NCBI GenBank assembly: GCA_038147195.1 | Contig: JAYQTB010000006.1 | Coordinates: forward strand, 260,160 to 324,159 | DNA: 64,000 nucleotides | Source of the DNA: Eutrophocola salsuginis | GTDB taxonomy: Bacteria; Pseudomonadota; Gammaproteobacteria; Pseudomonadales; Pseudohongiellaceae | Direction of reading: 5' to 3' | Part shown: positions 16,182 through 23,500 of the stretch, piece after piece | Layout: every line of letters begins with the position of its first letter | Numbering within the stretch: the stretch's first letter is position 1 | The notes under the pieces: model-generated | Told to the model about the DNA's origin: nothing | What the model saw: only the letters and a program-made list of their open reading frames with translations | The model's database searches: none | Program-made: the position numbers and the translations under genes

Positions 16182-17378
16182 TTACTGCACCGGTGAAATT
16201 CGCAGTACTGCACCCGGATTCTGGTCAGTTAATACATAAAGGAAGCCGTCGGGGCCAGGCCGCACATCACGGATGCGCTGGTGCAGATCCACCAGCATCG
16301 GCTCTCTGGCCAGTGGCACGCCCTCGTCACTGAAGGTAATGCGTTGGACATGACCCGTTCTTGGCGTGCGACCCTGGATCATCGAACCGACAAAAACACT
16401 GCCGCGCCAGCGCGGAAAGGCATCCCCGGTATAAAAGCTGAGACCAGAGACCGCAATCGATGGTATCCAGTACAGGAACGGTGATGCGAGATCTGCTCTT
16501 TGCTGATCCTCACTGATGCTTACGCCATCGTAATCGACACCGTAGGTGACCAGCGGCCAGCCGTAGTTGGCGCCACGCCGAATGATGTTGATTTCATCGC
16601 CGCCAAGCGGACCATGTTCATTCTCCCAGAACTCGCCGGTATTTGGATTTAGGGCGAGCCCCTGCGGACTGCGCACACCCAGCGCGAAGATTTCCGGCAA
16701 GGCGTCATCACGGCCGGTGAACGGGTTGTCGTCTGGCACGGAGCCGTCGTCATTGATACGGATAACCTTACCGCCATGGTCCATCATGTCCTGCGCCCGA
16801 GACTCTTCCTGTCGCTCGCCGATAGTCATGTATAGCTTACCATCGGGACCAAATGCCATGCGGCCACCAAAATTGGTGGGCGAGGCACTCCAGGAATTGG
16901 CAATGAAAATGTCGCGCAGACCAACCAATGCATTGTCGTTAATGTTATAGATGGCCCGGGCGATTGCCGTTGTACTACGGGTGCCGTCCTCGTGGCCTTT
17001 GGAATAGCTCAGGTAAAGGGTATGGTTTTGGTCGTACTCCGGATGCAGGACCACGTCGAGCAACCCGCCGAGCACGGTGATCTTGACCTCGGGAGTACCG
17101 CTGACCGGATCGGGTACAAGAACACCGTCGGAAATAAGACTAAGGCGACCCGCACGCTCGGTAACCAGCATGTCACCATCTGGAAGAAAAGCGATCGACC
17201 AGGGATTAGCCAGGCCGCCAGCCACCAGGTCGACCTTTATGGGATACTCGGTGGTCTGGTAAACCTGGGGAAACGCGGGCAGCGGTGGCGCCGCCGTAAA
17301 ATCCTGTGCGTGAACTACAGGTGAATAAATGAAAGGGAAGGCGGCGAGGAGTAAAACGCTGGCTATTCTGAATCGCAT
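16182..17378 (-). CDS. PQQ-dependent aldose sugar dehydrogenase (YliI/GSDH family)
   Basis: A 398-residue exported quinoprotein of the soluble aldose sugar dehydrogenase type. The signal peptide ends in VVHAQ. Beta-propeller hallmarks: GLANPWSIAFLPDGDMLVTERAGRL, GLLDVVLHPEYDQNHTLYLSYS, NFGGRMAFGPDGKLYMTIGER, ALGVRSPQGLALNPNTGEFWENEHGPLGGDEINII and NYGWPLVTYG. The family oxidises sugar aldehydes or aldoses in the periplasm using PQQ. ATG 17378 is chosen because AGGAGG lies five bases upstream; GTG 17384 would have no space for it. It follows the amidohydrolase gene by 14 bp, so the two are probably one operon. No PQQ biosynthesis genes are in the window. Confidence 0.88.
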   Translation of the reverse strand: MRFRIASVLLLAAFPFIYSPVVHAQDFTAAPPLPAFPQVYQTTEYPIKVDLVAGGLANPWSIAFLPDGDMLVTERAGRLSLISDGVLVPDPVSGTPEVKITVLGGLLDVVLHPEYDQNHTLYLSYSKGHEDGTRSTTAIARAIYNINDNALVGLRDIFIANSWSASPTNFGGRMAFGPDGKLYMTIGERQEESRAQDMMDHGGKVIRINDDGSVPDDNPFTGRDDALPEIFALGVRSPQGLALNPNTGEFWENEHGPLGGDEINIIRRGANYGWPLVTYGVDYDGVSISEDQQRADLASPFLYWIPSIAVSGLSFYTGDAFPRWRGSVFVGSMIQGRTPRTGHVQRITFSDEGVPLAREPMLVDLHQRIRDVRPGPDGFLYVLTDQNPGAVLRISPVQ

Positions 17379-17392
17379 CGCCACCTCCTCTT

Positions 17393-18709
17393 TTACATCC
17401 GGTTGACGACGACGTGACCGCCCTTTATGACTAGGTCGACCTTAAGCAGGTCGAACAGGTCATCCAGAGGATCGCCATCGATGATGACGACATCCGCCGC
17501 CTTGCCCGGCTCCAGCGAGCCGATCTCGTCCTCGAGGAATACCGCTTTTGCAGTATGCTCGGTCATGATCTCAATGATGTCCTGCTCCGAGAACACAAGG
17601 AACAGGGTCTTCAGTTCATGCTTTAGGGTTTCCCGAGGATTGAAGGTGGTATCGGTGCCGAAACCGTAGGTGATACCGGCATTCCACAACAGGCGCGCAT
17701 TCACCGGACCCTGGCCGACGCTCGGTAGCGTGTTCCAGCTGTAAGGGTAGCCATCACGAAATATCGGCTGGTTGTTTTCATCGTAAAAAATACCCAGCGT
17801 ACCCAGTGACGACACCATCGGTATGTCAGCATCCACGATGGTCTGCACTTCTTCGTCGGTGAGCTGGCCTATATGGGGAGTATGAACCAGGTGATCTGGC
17901 TTGGCCTTGATGACTTCCAGCACGTCCCACTTGCCCACGGCGTGGACAATAGCTTTCAGGCCACGTTTGTGGGTTTCCTCCACCATCAGGGTCAGTGATT
18001 CAACTTCCGGGCCATTCGGAGTCACGGTGACCACCGTCTTGGTGAAGTCAAAACCCTGGTCGGCAATGTTGTTCACGGCATCGATTATGACCTGATCGGG
18101 AATCTTTCCCGCCGACTCGGTCGGCCGGTTGGGCGGACGCGATACGTCGGTCCTGGCCGGATCGGTAGTAGGTTCACCGGGAGGCAGAGAATTGATCGGC
18201 ACGAATGATCCCGTCAGCAGGCGAGGACCGGCGATTTCTCCGTCGTTGATACGGCGGCGCAGCTCCAGGATTTGCGGAGCGTCAATTGCAGAGAGCACGG
18301 TGGTGAAACCAGCATCGAGAAATTCCTGCATGCTGGTTTCGGACTGGTTGGCCATCCATTCATCCGGGTTACCGCGGATAATATGGCGATGCCCTTCGAT
18401 GAAGCCCGGCATGACGGTCTTGCCCCCCGCATCGATGACCAGGGAATTCAGCGGTTCGACAACATCGGTTCCTACCTCGGCAATACGACCGTCTTCGATG
18501 AGGAGGCTACCGCGTTCAATCACGTTACCTGTACCGTCAATAATGTGGGCATTGGTGATGAAGATCACCGACTCGTCAACTGGGGTATTCACGGTTTCGC
18601 CATCGCTGACGACTGTCGCACCCTGGTCCGAACAGGCGGTCAGGAAAACAGTAGTGAACAGGAATACAGTTGTTAGTGAAGAATAGAGGGAAGAAGCCGG
18701 TTTATGCAT
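17393..18709 (-). CDS. amidohydrolase-family lipoprotein (imidazolonepropionase-like)
   Basis: A 438-residue metal-dependent hydrolase. ATG 18709 (MHKPASS) has AGGAG six bases upstream, so I prefer it to ATG 18727. The N-terminus is a lipoprotein signal with lipobox LTAC. The amidohydrolase core shows MPGFIEGHRHIIRG (metal-binding HxH), a K in DFTKTVVTV, GLKAIVHAVG (His), HLVHTPHIG (His) and GFGTDTTF (Asp), followed by the beta-sandwich end GSLEPGKAADVVIIDGDPLDD. Members cleave cyclic amides, peptides or lactones; the substrate is not readable. It is co-directional with, and 14 bp before, the PQQ sugar dehydrogenase at 16182. Confidence 0.85.
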   Translation of the reverse strand: MHKPASSLYSSLTTVFLFTTVFLTACSDQGATVVSDGETVNTPVDESVIFITNAHIIDGTGNVIERGSLLIEDGRIAEVGTDVVEPLNSLVIDAGGKTVMPGFIEGHRHIIRGNPDEWMANQSETSMQEFLDAGFTTVLSAIDAPQILELRRRINDGEIAGPRLLTGSFVPINSLPPGEPTTDPARTDVSRPPNRPTESAGKIPDQVIIDAVNNIADQGFDFTKTVVTVTPNGPEVESLTLMVEETHKRGLKAIVHAVGKWDVLEVIKAKPDHLVHTPHIGQLTDEEVQTIVDADIPMVSSLGTLGIFYDENNQPIFRDGYPYSWNTLPSVGQGPVNARLLWNAGITYGFGTDTTFNPRETLKHELKTLFLVFSEQDIIEIMTEHTAKAVFLEDEIGSLEPGKAADVVIIDGDPLDDLFDLLKVDLVIKGGHVVVNRM

Positions 18710-18848
18710 TGAGGACTCCTGGATCATTCAATTAGGCTTGGCATGGTGTTGTTATTATTGTGGTAGGAGAAATTACCACAAATAGTTCGAAAAAGCCCCG
18801 GTTGGCCGGTAGCATGCATTCCAGAATCATGTTTGTGCGACCTAAGTC

Positions 18849-19436
18849 TTAGGCCAGGTCGTCGCGCAGGCTCCGGGCCAAGTTTTCCGGCACTTCCAGC
18901 GGCCCAATACGAAAACCTTCCAGGTCGCAACCCGTAAAAATAGCGGCGCCTGTTTTCGCGGCAGCCACCATTTCCGGCGCCAGCTGGAAGCGGACAAAAT
19001 GCACACTTGAAGTCTTGGTGTCGTTTTCCCGGTCCATGTCCTCGTCGGCAATGGCGTAAACCTTGTCATGCCCTTCTACCCGCATCCAGATCAGGTCTTC
19101 GACATTTTTCAGTTCAGTCAGGCGCAGCTTACGCTCTTCCACGTCCTCATACTCGATCATGAACGTGGCCTTCCAGTTGTCGCCATCGGGAATCAGCGGG
19201 TTGTACGCATCGAGTTCTTCCTGGATACCTGCCGCCTCGAAAACTTTCTCGATGCGCAGCATTTCCTGTATCTGGTATTTCAGGGTCAGCGCATCCTCGA
19301 ACAGCAGGCGTGCATGTTCATTGAGTTGCAGCTGGCGGTTCTTTTTATGCGCAAGCACCTGCGCCCTAAACTCGGAACGGTTTACTGAATAATCTTCCAG
19401 TGACCACAGGTCGGTTCTGGTCAGTTTTGTCATCAT
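18849..19436 (-). CDS. DUF3501 protein of the rubrerythrin operon
   Basis: A 195-residue cytoplasmic protein of the DUF3501 type, recognised by LTRTDLWSLEDYSVNRSEFR, LLFEDALTLKYQIQEMLRIEKVFE, LIPDGDNWKATFMIEYED and DKVYAIADEDM. Function is not known. Two ATGs are adjacent (19436 and 19433); AGGAG lies five bases before the second. It is the third gene of a minus-strand operon, 31 bp after the Fe-S oxidoreductase, with rubrerythrin first. The same trio occurs in other proteobacteria to my knowledge, which suggests a role in peroxide or redox defence beside the other two. Confidence 0.8.
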   Translation of the reverse strand: MMTKLTRTDLWSLEDYSVNRSEFRAQVLAHKKNRQLQLNEHARLLFEDALTLKYQIQEMLRIEKVFEAAGIQEELDAYNPLIPDGDNWKATFMIEYEDVEERKLRLTELKNVEDLIWMRVEGHDKVYAIADEDMDRENDTKTSSVHFVRFQLAPEMVAAAKTGAAIFTGCDLEGFRIGPLEVPENLARSLRDDLA

Positions 19437-19467
19437 TACTCCTGTTGGCTAGGTTAGCCCGGTGTGC

Positions 19468-20820
19468 TTATAACCCGTAGGCATGGCGCAGAAGCGTCAT
19501 CGGGTGTTCCGGCTTGTCCACTTTTTCGGACAACGCGGCAATATGGGTCGCGGCCATCGGGCAGTCGGAAATGAAATGATCTGGGTCCTGCTGATCAACC
19601 TTCTTTACGATCGGCCTGCCGATCTTCACGGCGATGTTGTGGGTTTCCTTTTTCACGGCGTAGGTGCCGTCATGACCGGAGCAGCGCTCCTGGGGCACCA
19701 CCTTGGTATCGGGAACCAGGTTGAGAATGTCACGGGTTTTCAGCCCAATATTCTGTACGCGCAGATGGCAGGCCACCTGGTAGCTGATATCACCCAGACC
19801 CTGCTTGAATTCTGTGTTGAACTCCCCTTCCTTGTGACGCAGGAAGAGATATTCGAAGGGATCGAAGAAGGCGTTCTTCACTTTCAGCACATCCGCGTCG
19901 TCCGGGAACAGCAGTGGCAGCTCCTGCTTGTACATGAGCACGCAAGAAGGAATCGGCGCGGTCAGGTCGAAGCCTTCATCCACCAGCTTGGAAAGCACCG
20001 GAATATTCTTTTCCTTCAGCTCGCGCACCGACTCGAGATCGCCCAGTTCCAGTTTCGGCATGCCACAACAAGCTTCCTTCGGCACCAGTTCGATATGGAT
20101 GCCGTTGTGCTGGAACACCTTGTAAAAATCCTCGCCCAGGTGCGGGGAGTTGTAATTGCCGAAACAGGTGGCATAAAAGGCTACCTTGCCGGTGGTACGT
20201 CCAACAGCTTTAGGCGCCAGCGACCTGGTGAACTGGCCAACCTGCTTGCGCAGGTTGTTGCGGTGATAGGTTGGCACGGGTGCGGCATGATGCACGCCTA
20301 GGGTGCTTTCGAGCACCTTGCGAAAGGCGCCATTATTGTTCAGGGCATTGAGGGTGACATCCACCAGCGGAATGGTGGCCATCCTTGCCACCTTGTCGGT
20401 GCTGGTGAGGGTGCGGTCACGGAACGAGGCACCATTCTTTTTGAAATTGACCGCCTTCGCGCGCAGCATGAGATGCGGGAAATCCACGTTCCACTCGTGC
20501 GGGGGCACGTAGGGGCACTTACTCATGTAGCACATATCGCACAGGTAACAATGCTCAACCACCTTGTGGTAATCGGCCTTGTCCACGCCGTCCACTTCCA
20601 TAGTCTCGGATTCATCCACCAGGTCGAACAGGGTGGGGAAGGCATGGCACAGGCTGACACAGCGGCGGCAGCCGTGGCAAATGTCGTAAACACGCTCGAG
20701 TTCGGCGTTCAGGGCATTTTCGTCCCAGAACTCAGCAGACTGCCACTCGACAGGATGTCTGGTCGGGGCTTCTAGGCTGCCTTCTCGGGGCCTTTCATTG
20801 ACTGGAGGCGTATTACTCAT
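19468..20820 (-). CDS. Fe-S oxidoreductase, heterodisulfide-reductase/GlpC-like
   Basis: A 450-residue protein with an N-terminal ferredoxin-like region: C48/C51/C54 and C58 in CHGCRRCVSLC, and C91/C94/C97/C102 in CYLCDMCYMSKC, which could bind two [4Fe-4S] clusters. The C-terminal part has cysteine-rich segments of the CCG type (YATCFGNYNSP, ELVPKEACCGMPKLELG; YQVACHLRVQNIG, VVPQERCSGHDGTYAVKKE). Such proteins pass electrons between low-potential donors and quinones, thiols or partner proteins. It lies between rubrerythrin and DUF3501 and is likely the electron donor for rubrerythrin, which lacks its own rubredoxin domain here. That link is inference from position. Confidence 0.85.
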   Translation of the reverse strand: MSNTPPVNERPREGSLEAPTRHPVEWQSAEFWDENALNAELERVYDICHGCRRCVSLCHAFPTLFDLVDESETMEVDGVDKADYHKVVEHCYLCDMCYMSKCPYVPPHEWNVDFPHLMLRAKAVNFKKNGASFRDRTLTSTDKVARMATIPLVDVTLNALNNNGAFRKVLESTLGVHHAAPVPTYHRNNLRKQVGQFTRSLAPKAVGRTTGKVAFYATCFGNYNSPHLGEDFYKVFQHNGIHIELVPKEACCGMPKLELGDLESVRELKEKNIPVLSKLVDEGFDLTAPIPSCVLMYKQELPLLFPDDADVLKVKNAFFDPFEYLFLRHKEGEFNTEFKQGLGDISYQVACHLRVQNIGLKTRDILNLVPDTKVVPQERCSGHDGTYAVKKETHNIAVKIGRPIVKKVDQQDPDHFISDCPMAATHIAALSEKVDKPEHPMTLLRHAYGL

Positions 20821-20970
20821 CTTCCGGATCCATTGTCTTAACAGTCGGGTGCCAGCAGGGAACGTCGGTGCATTGGGATTTATTCATGACTGCCCGGCTC
20901 CGCCAAATCGGGGAGCCAGGCGGTCACTGGGCCGGAAACCAAGTACAGATTCCGGCACGGCGGGGTCTGT

Positions 20971-21390
20971 TTAGCCGTCGAGTCCGTCCAGGGCTTTCTG
21001 GAAACGGTTGGCGTGGCTGCGCTCGGCCTTGGCTAGCGTTTCAAACCAGTCTGCGATTTCATCGAACCCTTCATCGCGGGCTGACTTGGCCATACCCGGG
21101 TACATATCGGTGTACTCGTGGGTCTCGCCAGCGACAGCGGCTTTCAGGTTGTCGGCGGTGGCACCGATCGGCAAGCCGGTTGCGGGATCACCGGTTTCTT
21201 CCAGATATTCTAGGTGGCCATGGGCATGACCGGTTTCGCCTTCCGCTGTGGAACGGAAAACCGCGGCTACGTCGTTGTAGCCTTCAACGTCGGCCTTGGC
21301 GGCGAAATACAGGTAACGGCGATTTGCTTGGGATTCGCCAGCAAAGGCATCCTTCAGGTTTTGTTCGGTTTTGGATCCTGCTAAAGACAT
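20971..21390 (-). CDS. rubrerythrin, short form without rubredoxin domain
   Basis: A 139-residue rubrerythrin. The four-helix diiron site is complete: E19 in FAGESQANRRY, E52 and H55 in EGETGHAHGHL, E89/E92 in VAGETHEYTDMYPGMA and E123/H126 in AKAERSHANRF. Rubrerythrins reduce hydrogen peroxide at this site. The C-terminal rubredoxin [FeS4] domain of classic rubrerythrin is absent, so an outside electron donor is required; the Fe-S oxidoreductase next in the operon is the obvious candidate. ATG has AAGGAG six bases upstream. Two perfect 14-bp palindromes lie 65-100 bp upstream of the start and may be its operators. Confidence 0.92.
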   Translation of the reverse strand: MSLAGSKTEQNLKDAFAGESQANRRYLYFAAKADVEGYNDVAAVFRSTAEGETGHAHGHLEYLEETGDPATGLPIGATADNLKAAVAGETHEYTDMYPGMAKSARDEGFDEIADWFETLAKAERSHANRFQKALDGLDG

Positions 21391-21454
21391 GGTTCACTCC
21401 TTTATATTCCAGTGCAGTTTAAGATAGCTGCAGATAAGTGTTGCTGCTTTTATG

Positions 21455-21491
21455 AATAAACGTTTATTGAAGTACTGGACTTCGCGAAGTC
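21455..21491. promoter_or_regulatory. two perfect 14-bp palindromes upstream of the rubrerythrin operon
   Basis: AATAAACGTTTATT at 21455-21468 and GACTTCGCGAAGTC at 21478-21491 are both exact inverted repeats of 14 bp, 9 bp apart. They lie 65-101 bp upstream of the rubrerythrin start, in the 184-bp gap before the PepSY gene. Dimeric regulators bind such sites, so these are likely operators, perhaps of a peroxide- or iron-sensing factor. Neither matches a Fur, OxyR or IscR consensus well enough to name it. The first resembles the inverted repeat at 23288. Confidence 0.5.
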
Positions 21492-21574
21492 AGTTAGATT
21501 AATGACTTGGTGAGCGAATATATAGACCGGTTAACCATCTGTCTAATTGTTTAATCGCAGCCCAATTATCGGTT

Positions 21575-23239
21575 TTATCTATTTAAGTTTTGATCTTCCT
21601 GCACCCCGGCCTGCCGATAAAACCGCTTGATTTTACAGAAATTTTTACTCACTCGCCGGCATGCCGGCACCAGCGTGGTGAAACTCAGGACAGCTACCCC
21701 GCTGACCAGTATGAGCATGATGATGTCCCACAATGGCCGATTGTTGTACAGGAAAGAGAAATCGAGGCCATGTAGGCCGTAGTAACCCCAGCGGTTGCGC
21801 CTGTCGATTACTTCCAGCTTGGTCATCTGGCCAAGGCTGGGTTCGAGATAGAGCCAGGTGGAAAGGGGATCATCGAACTTTACACGCAGGACGGGCACCT
21901 GGCGCACGGACCGGGGCAAACCCAGATCAAAGGAATCAACAGTCCGGTAATAATAACTATCAGGCTCGTCGAGCCAGGTCATCTCGGTGATAGCGGCACC
22001 AGGCTGCGCCTTTGCTGCGATCGCCAGTAATTCCGCCTCGCTGAATGCCTCAAAAGGGCGTGCTTTAGTGTCTGTCGCGGAAACCAGCCTGTGCTCCCAC
22101 TCCAGGGTAGGCGTAATGAAATCGAAAGCGCTACGGGAATCCCAATCAAGCATTTCCCGCCGTGTGGGTTTACGATAGGCGAGGTAGTAAAGGCCACCGT
22201 TTACCTCAATGAGCTCCAGTTCAGCGATAGCAAATTCACGGGCCAGTTCGGTTGCTGCATGTTGCAGCCCTTCGACAGACAGCGGGGAGAAATCAATGTG
22301 ATCTCCCTGCCCCTGCACACTGCGCGCGCCGGCATCGATTTGTGCTTGCGTATAGAGGGTTTCGGTGATCACCGGAAAAATATTCAGCGAGACCAGCCCG
22401 CTTGAAACCCAGGACACGGCCATGATGCCAAAAATGATGCCGGCCCAGTGATGCCATTTGTGCCAGCCGCTATAGGGTGTACGCCAGGCTTCACCACTCT
22501 TTTTGAATTTCTTCCTGAAATTGAAACGCCAGATACCCAGTACCACGCCGAGTATCACCATGCCCAGGCCGATCCAGGCCAGCCATTCCAATATCGGAGT
22601 CCACCATGATGCTTGACGAAAGAAAAACAGGGTGTGCATGTTGTAGCCGCTGAAGCCAAGAATGCGCGTCCACGTGGTGGTCTTCATGACCGGCTCCATG
22701 CTGCCGGCTGACATGTAGTACTCGGTACCGGCGGCATCATTGAGGCCGATGCGGTGCATGGGCATATGGTTCTGGATGCCCGGGGAATGCGTGAACATGT
22801 CCGGCCCCTTTAATGTGGTTTGCACGACAAAGTCACCTTCGTAATCGGGGAGGAAATCCGCGAGCCATGCCACTGCCGCGTCACCGTCAAGGTCGGGCAC
22901 TTGTTCACCCGTGTCGGCATAGACCACGGTCCAGTTGCCAAAAACAAAACCGGTATTGATGCGATAAACAGGACGGTCGTGGTGCATGGATATGCGCAGC
23001 CGGAACGGGTTACCCTGCACCTGCGAGAGTGCCTCTGCGGGTGTCACTTTTACCGTGGACAGGTCGAGTGCCGGCAATCGATGCAGACGCTCACCGGCGG
23101 TCATGTGGGGAATGCCGGCATACATTAGCACGATGCCGGACAGGCTCCAGATCAAGAACATAAAGCCGACTATGATACCCAGCCAGCGGTGGAAAAAGAT
23201 CAGCGAGAATCGCCAGTTGAAAAATTGCCTGAACTTCAT
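21575..23239 (-). CDS. PepSY-domain membrane protein (iron-regulated PiuB type)
   Basis: A 554-residue inner-membrane protein. I take ATG 23239 (MKFRQFFNWRFSLIFFHRWLG) because the first helix follows directly; the open frame extends 55 codons further up without a credible start. Membrane helices are seen at the N-terminus (WLGIIVGFMFLIWSLSGIVLMY), in the middle (EWLAWIGLGMVILGVVLGIWRF, WHHWAGIIFGIMAVSWVSSGLVSL) and at the C-terminus (LWDIIMLILVSGVAVLSFTTLV), with periplasmic PepSY-like segments between. This architecture is typical of PepSY-associated TM proteins linked to siderophore or haem uptake, some acting as ferric-siderophore reductases. No TonB receptor is in the window. The inverted repeat at 23288 lies about 50 bp upstream. 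Confidence 0.85.
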   Translation of the reverse strand: MKFRQFFNWRFSLIFFHRWLGIIVGFMFLIWSLSGIVLMYAGIPHMTAGERLHRLPALDLSTVKVTPAEALSQVQGNPFRLRISMHHDRPVYRINTGFVFGNWTVVYADTGEQVPDLDGDAAVAWLADFLPDYEGDFVVQTTLKGPDMFTHSPGIQNHMPMHRIGLNDAAGTEYYMSAGSMEPVMKTTTWTRILGFSGYNMHTLFFFRQASWWTPILEWLAWIGLGMVILGVVLGIWRFNFRKKFKKSGEAWRTPYSGWHKWHHWAGIIFGIMAVSWVSSGLVSLNIFPVITETLYTQAQIDAGARSVQGQGDHIDFSPLSVEGLQHAATELAREFAIAELELIEVNGGLYYLAYRKPTRREMLDWDSRSAFDFITPTLEWEHRLVSATDTKARPFEAFSEAELLAIAAKAQPGAAITEMTWLDEPDSYYYRTVDSFDLGLPRSVRQVPVLRVKFDDPLSTWLYLEPSLGQMTKLEVIDRRNRWGYYGLHGLDFSFLYNNRPLWDIIMLILVSGVAVLSFTTLVPACRRVSKNFCKIKRFYRQAGVQEDQNLNR

Positions 23240-23287
23240 ACGCTGTCTGCGGCCATCCCCCTTCGCTACGCGGAAGCTAGAATTGAT

Positions 23288-23303
23288 AAATAACGCTTTA
23301 TTT
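23288..23303. promoter_or_regulatory. inverted repeat AAATAA-N4-TTATTT upstream of the PepSY gene
   Basis: The sequence AAATAACGCTTTATTT has 6-bp arms around a 4-bp centre. It lies 49-64 bp upstream of the PepSY start at 23239 and about 200 bp from the AsmA start on the other side. Its arms match the palindrome at 21455 (AATAA-N4-TTATT), so the PepSY and rubrerythrin genes may share a regulator. AT-rich inverted repeats of this size also occur by chance. Confidence 0.35.
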
Positions 23304-23500
23304 GCAAGAGGTTGGGCCGTCTGAAGCCAATCTCCCCGAAATTTGCATGGTTTGGTTTGTAACCGGCTAGCCTGGACCTGTGACCTTTTCGGCAAAAATG
23401 CCAATTATAAATTCATCGTTTTGTTGCAACATCTCGCTAGCAGTTCTGGTCTAATATATATTCCACTTTCTTCTTTTTGCCCCGGTAAAACACCCCATTG

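Noticed and set aside
20886..20922. GGCTCC...GGGAGCC hairpin after the rubrerythrin gene.
   Set aside because: There is no T-run on the minus strand after the stem, so termination is not supported.
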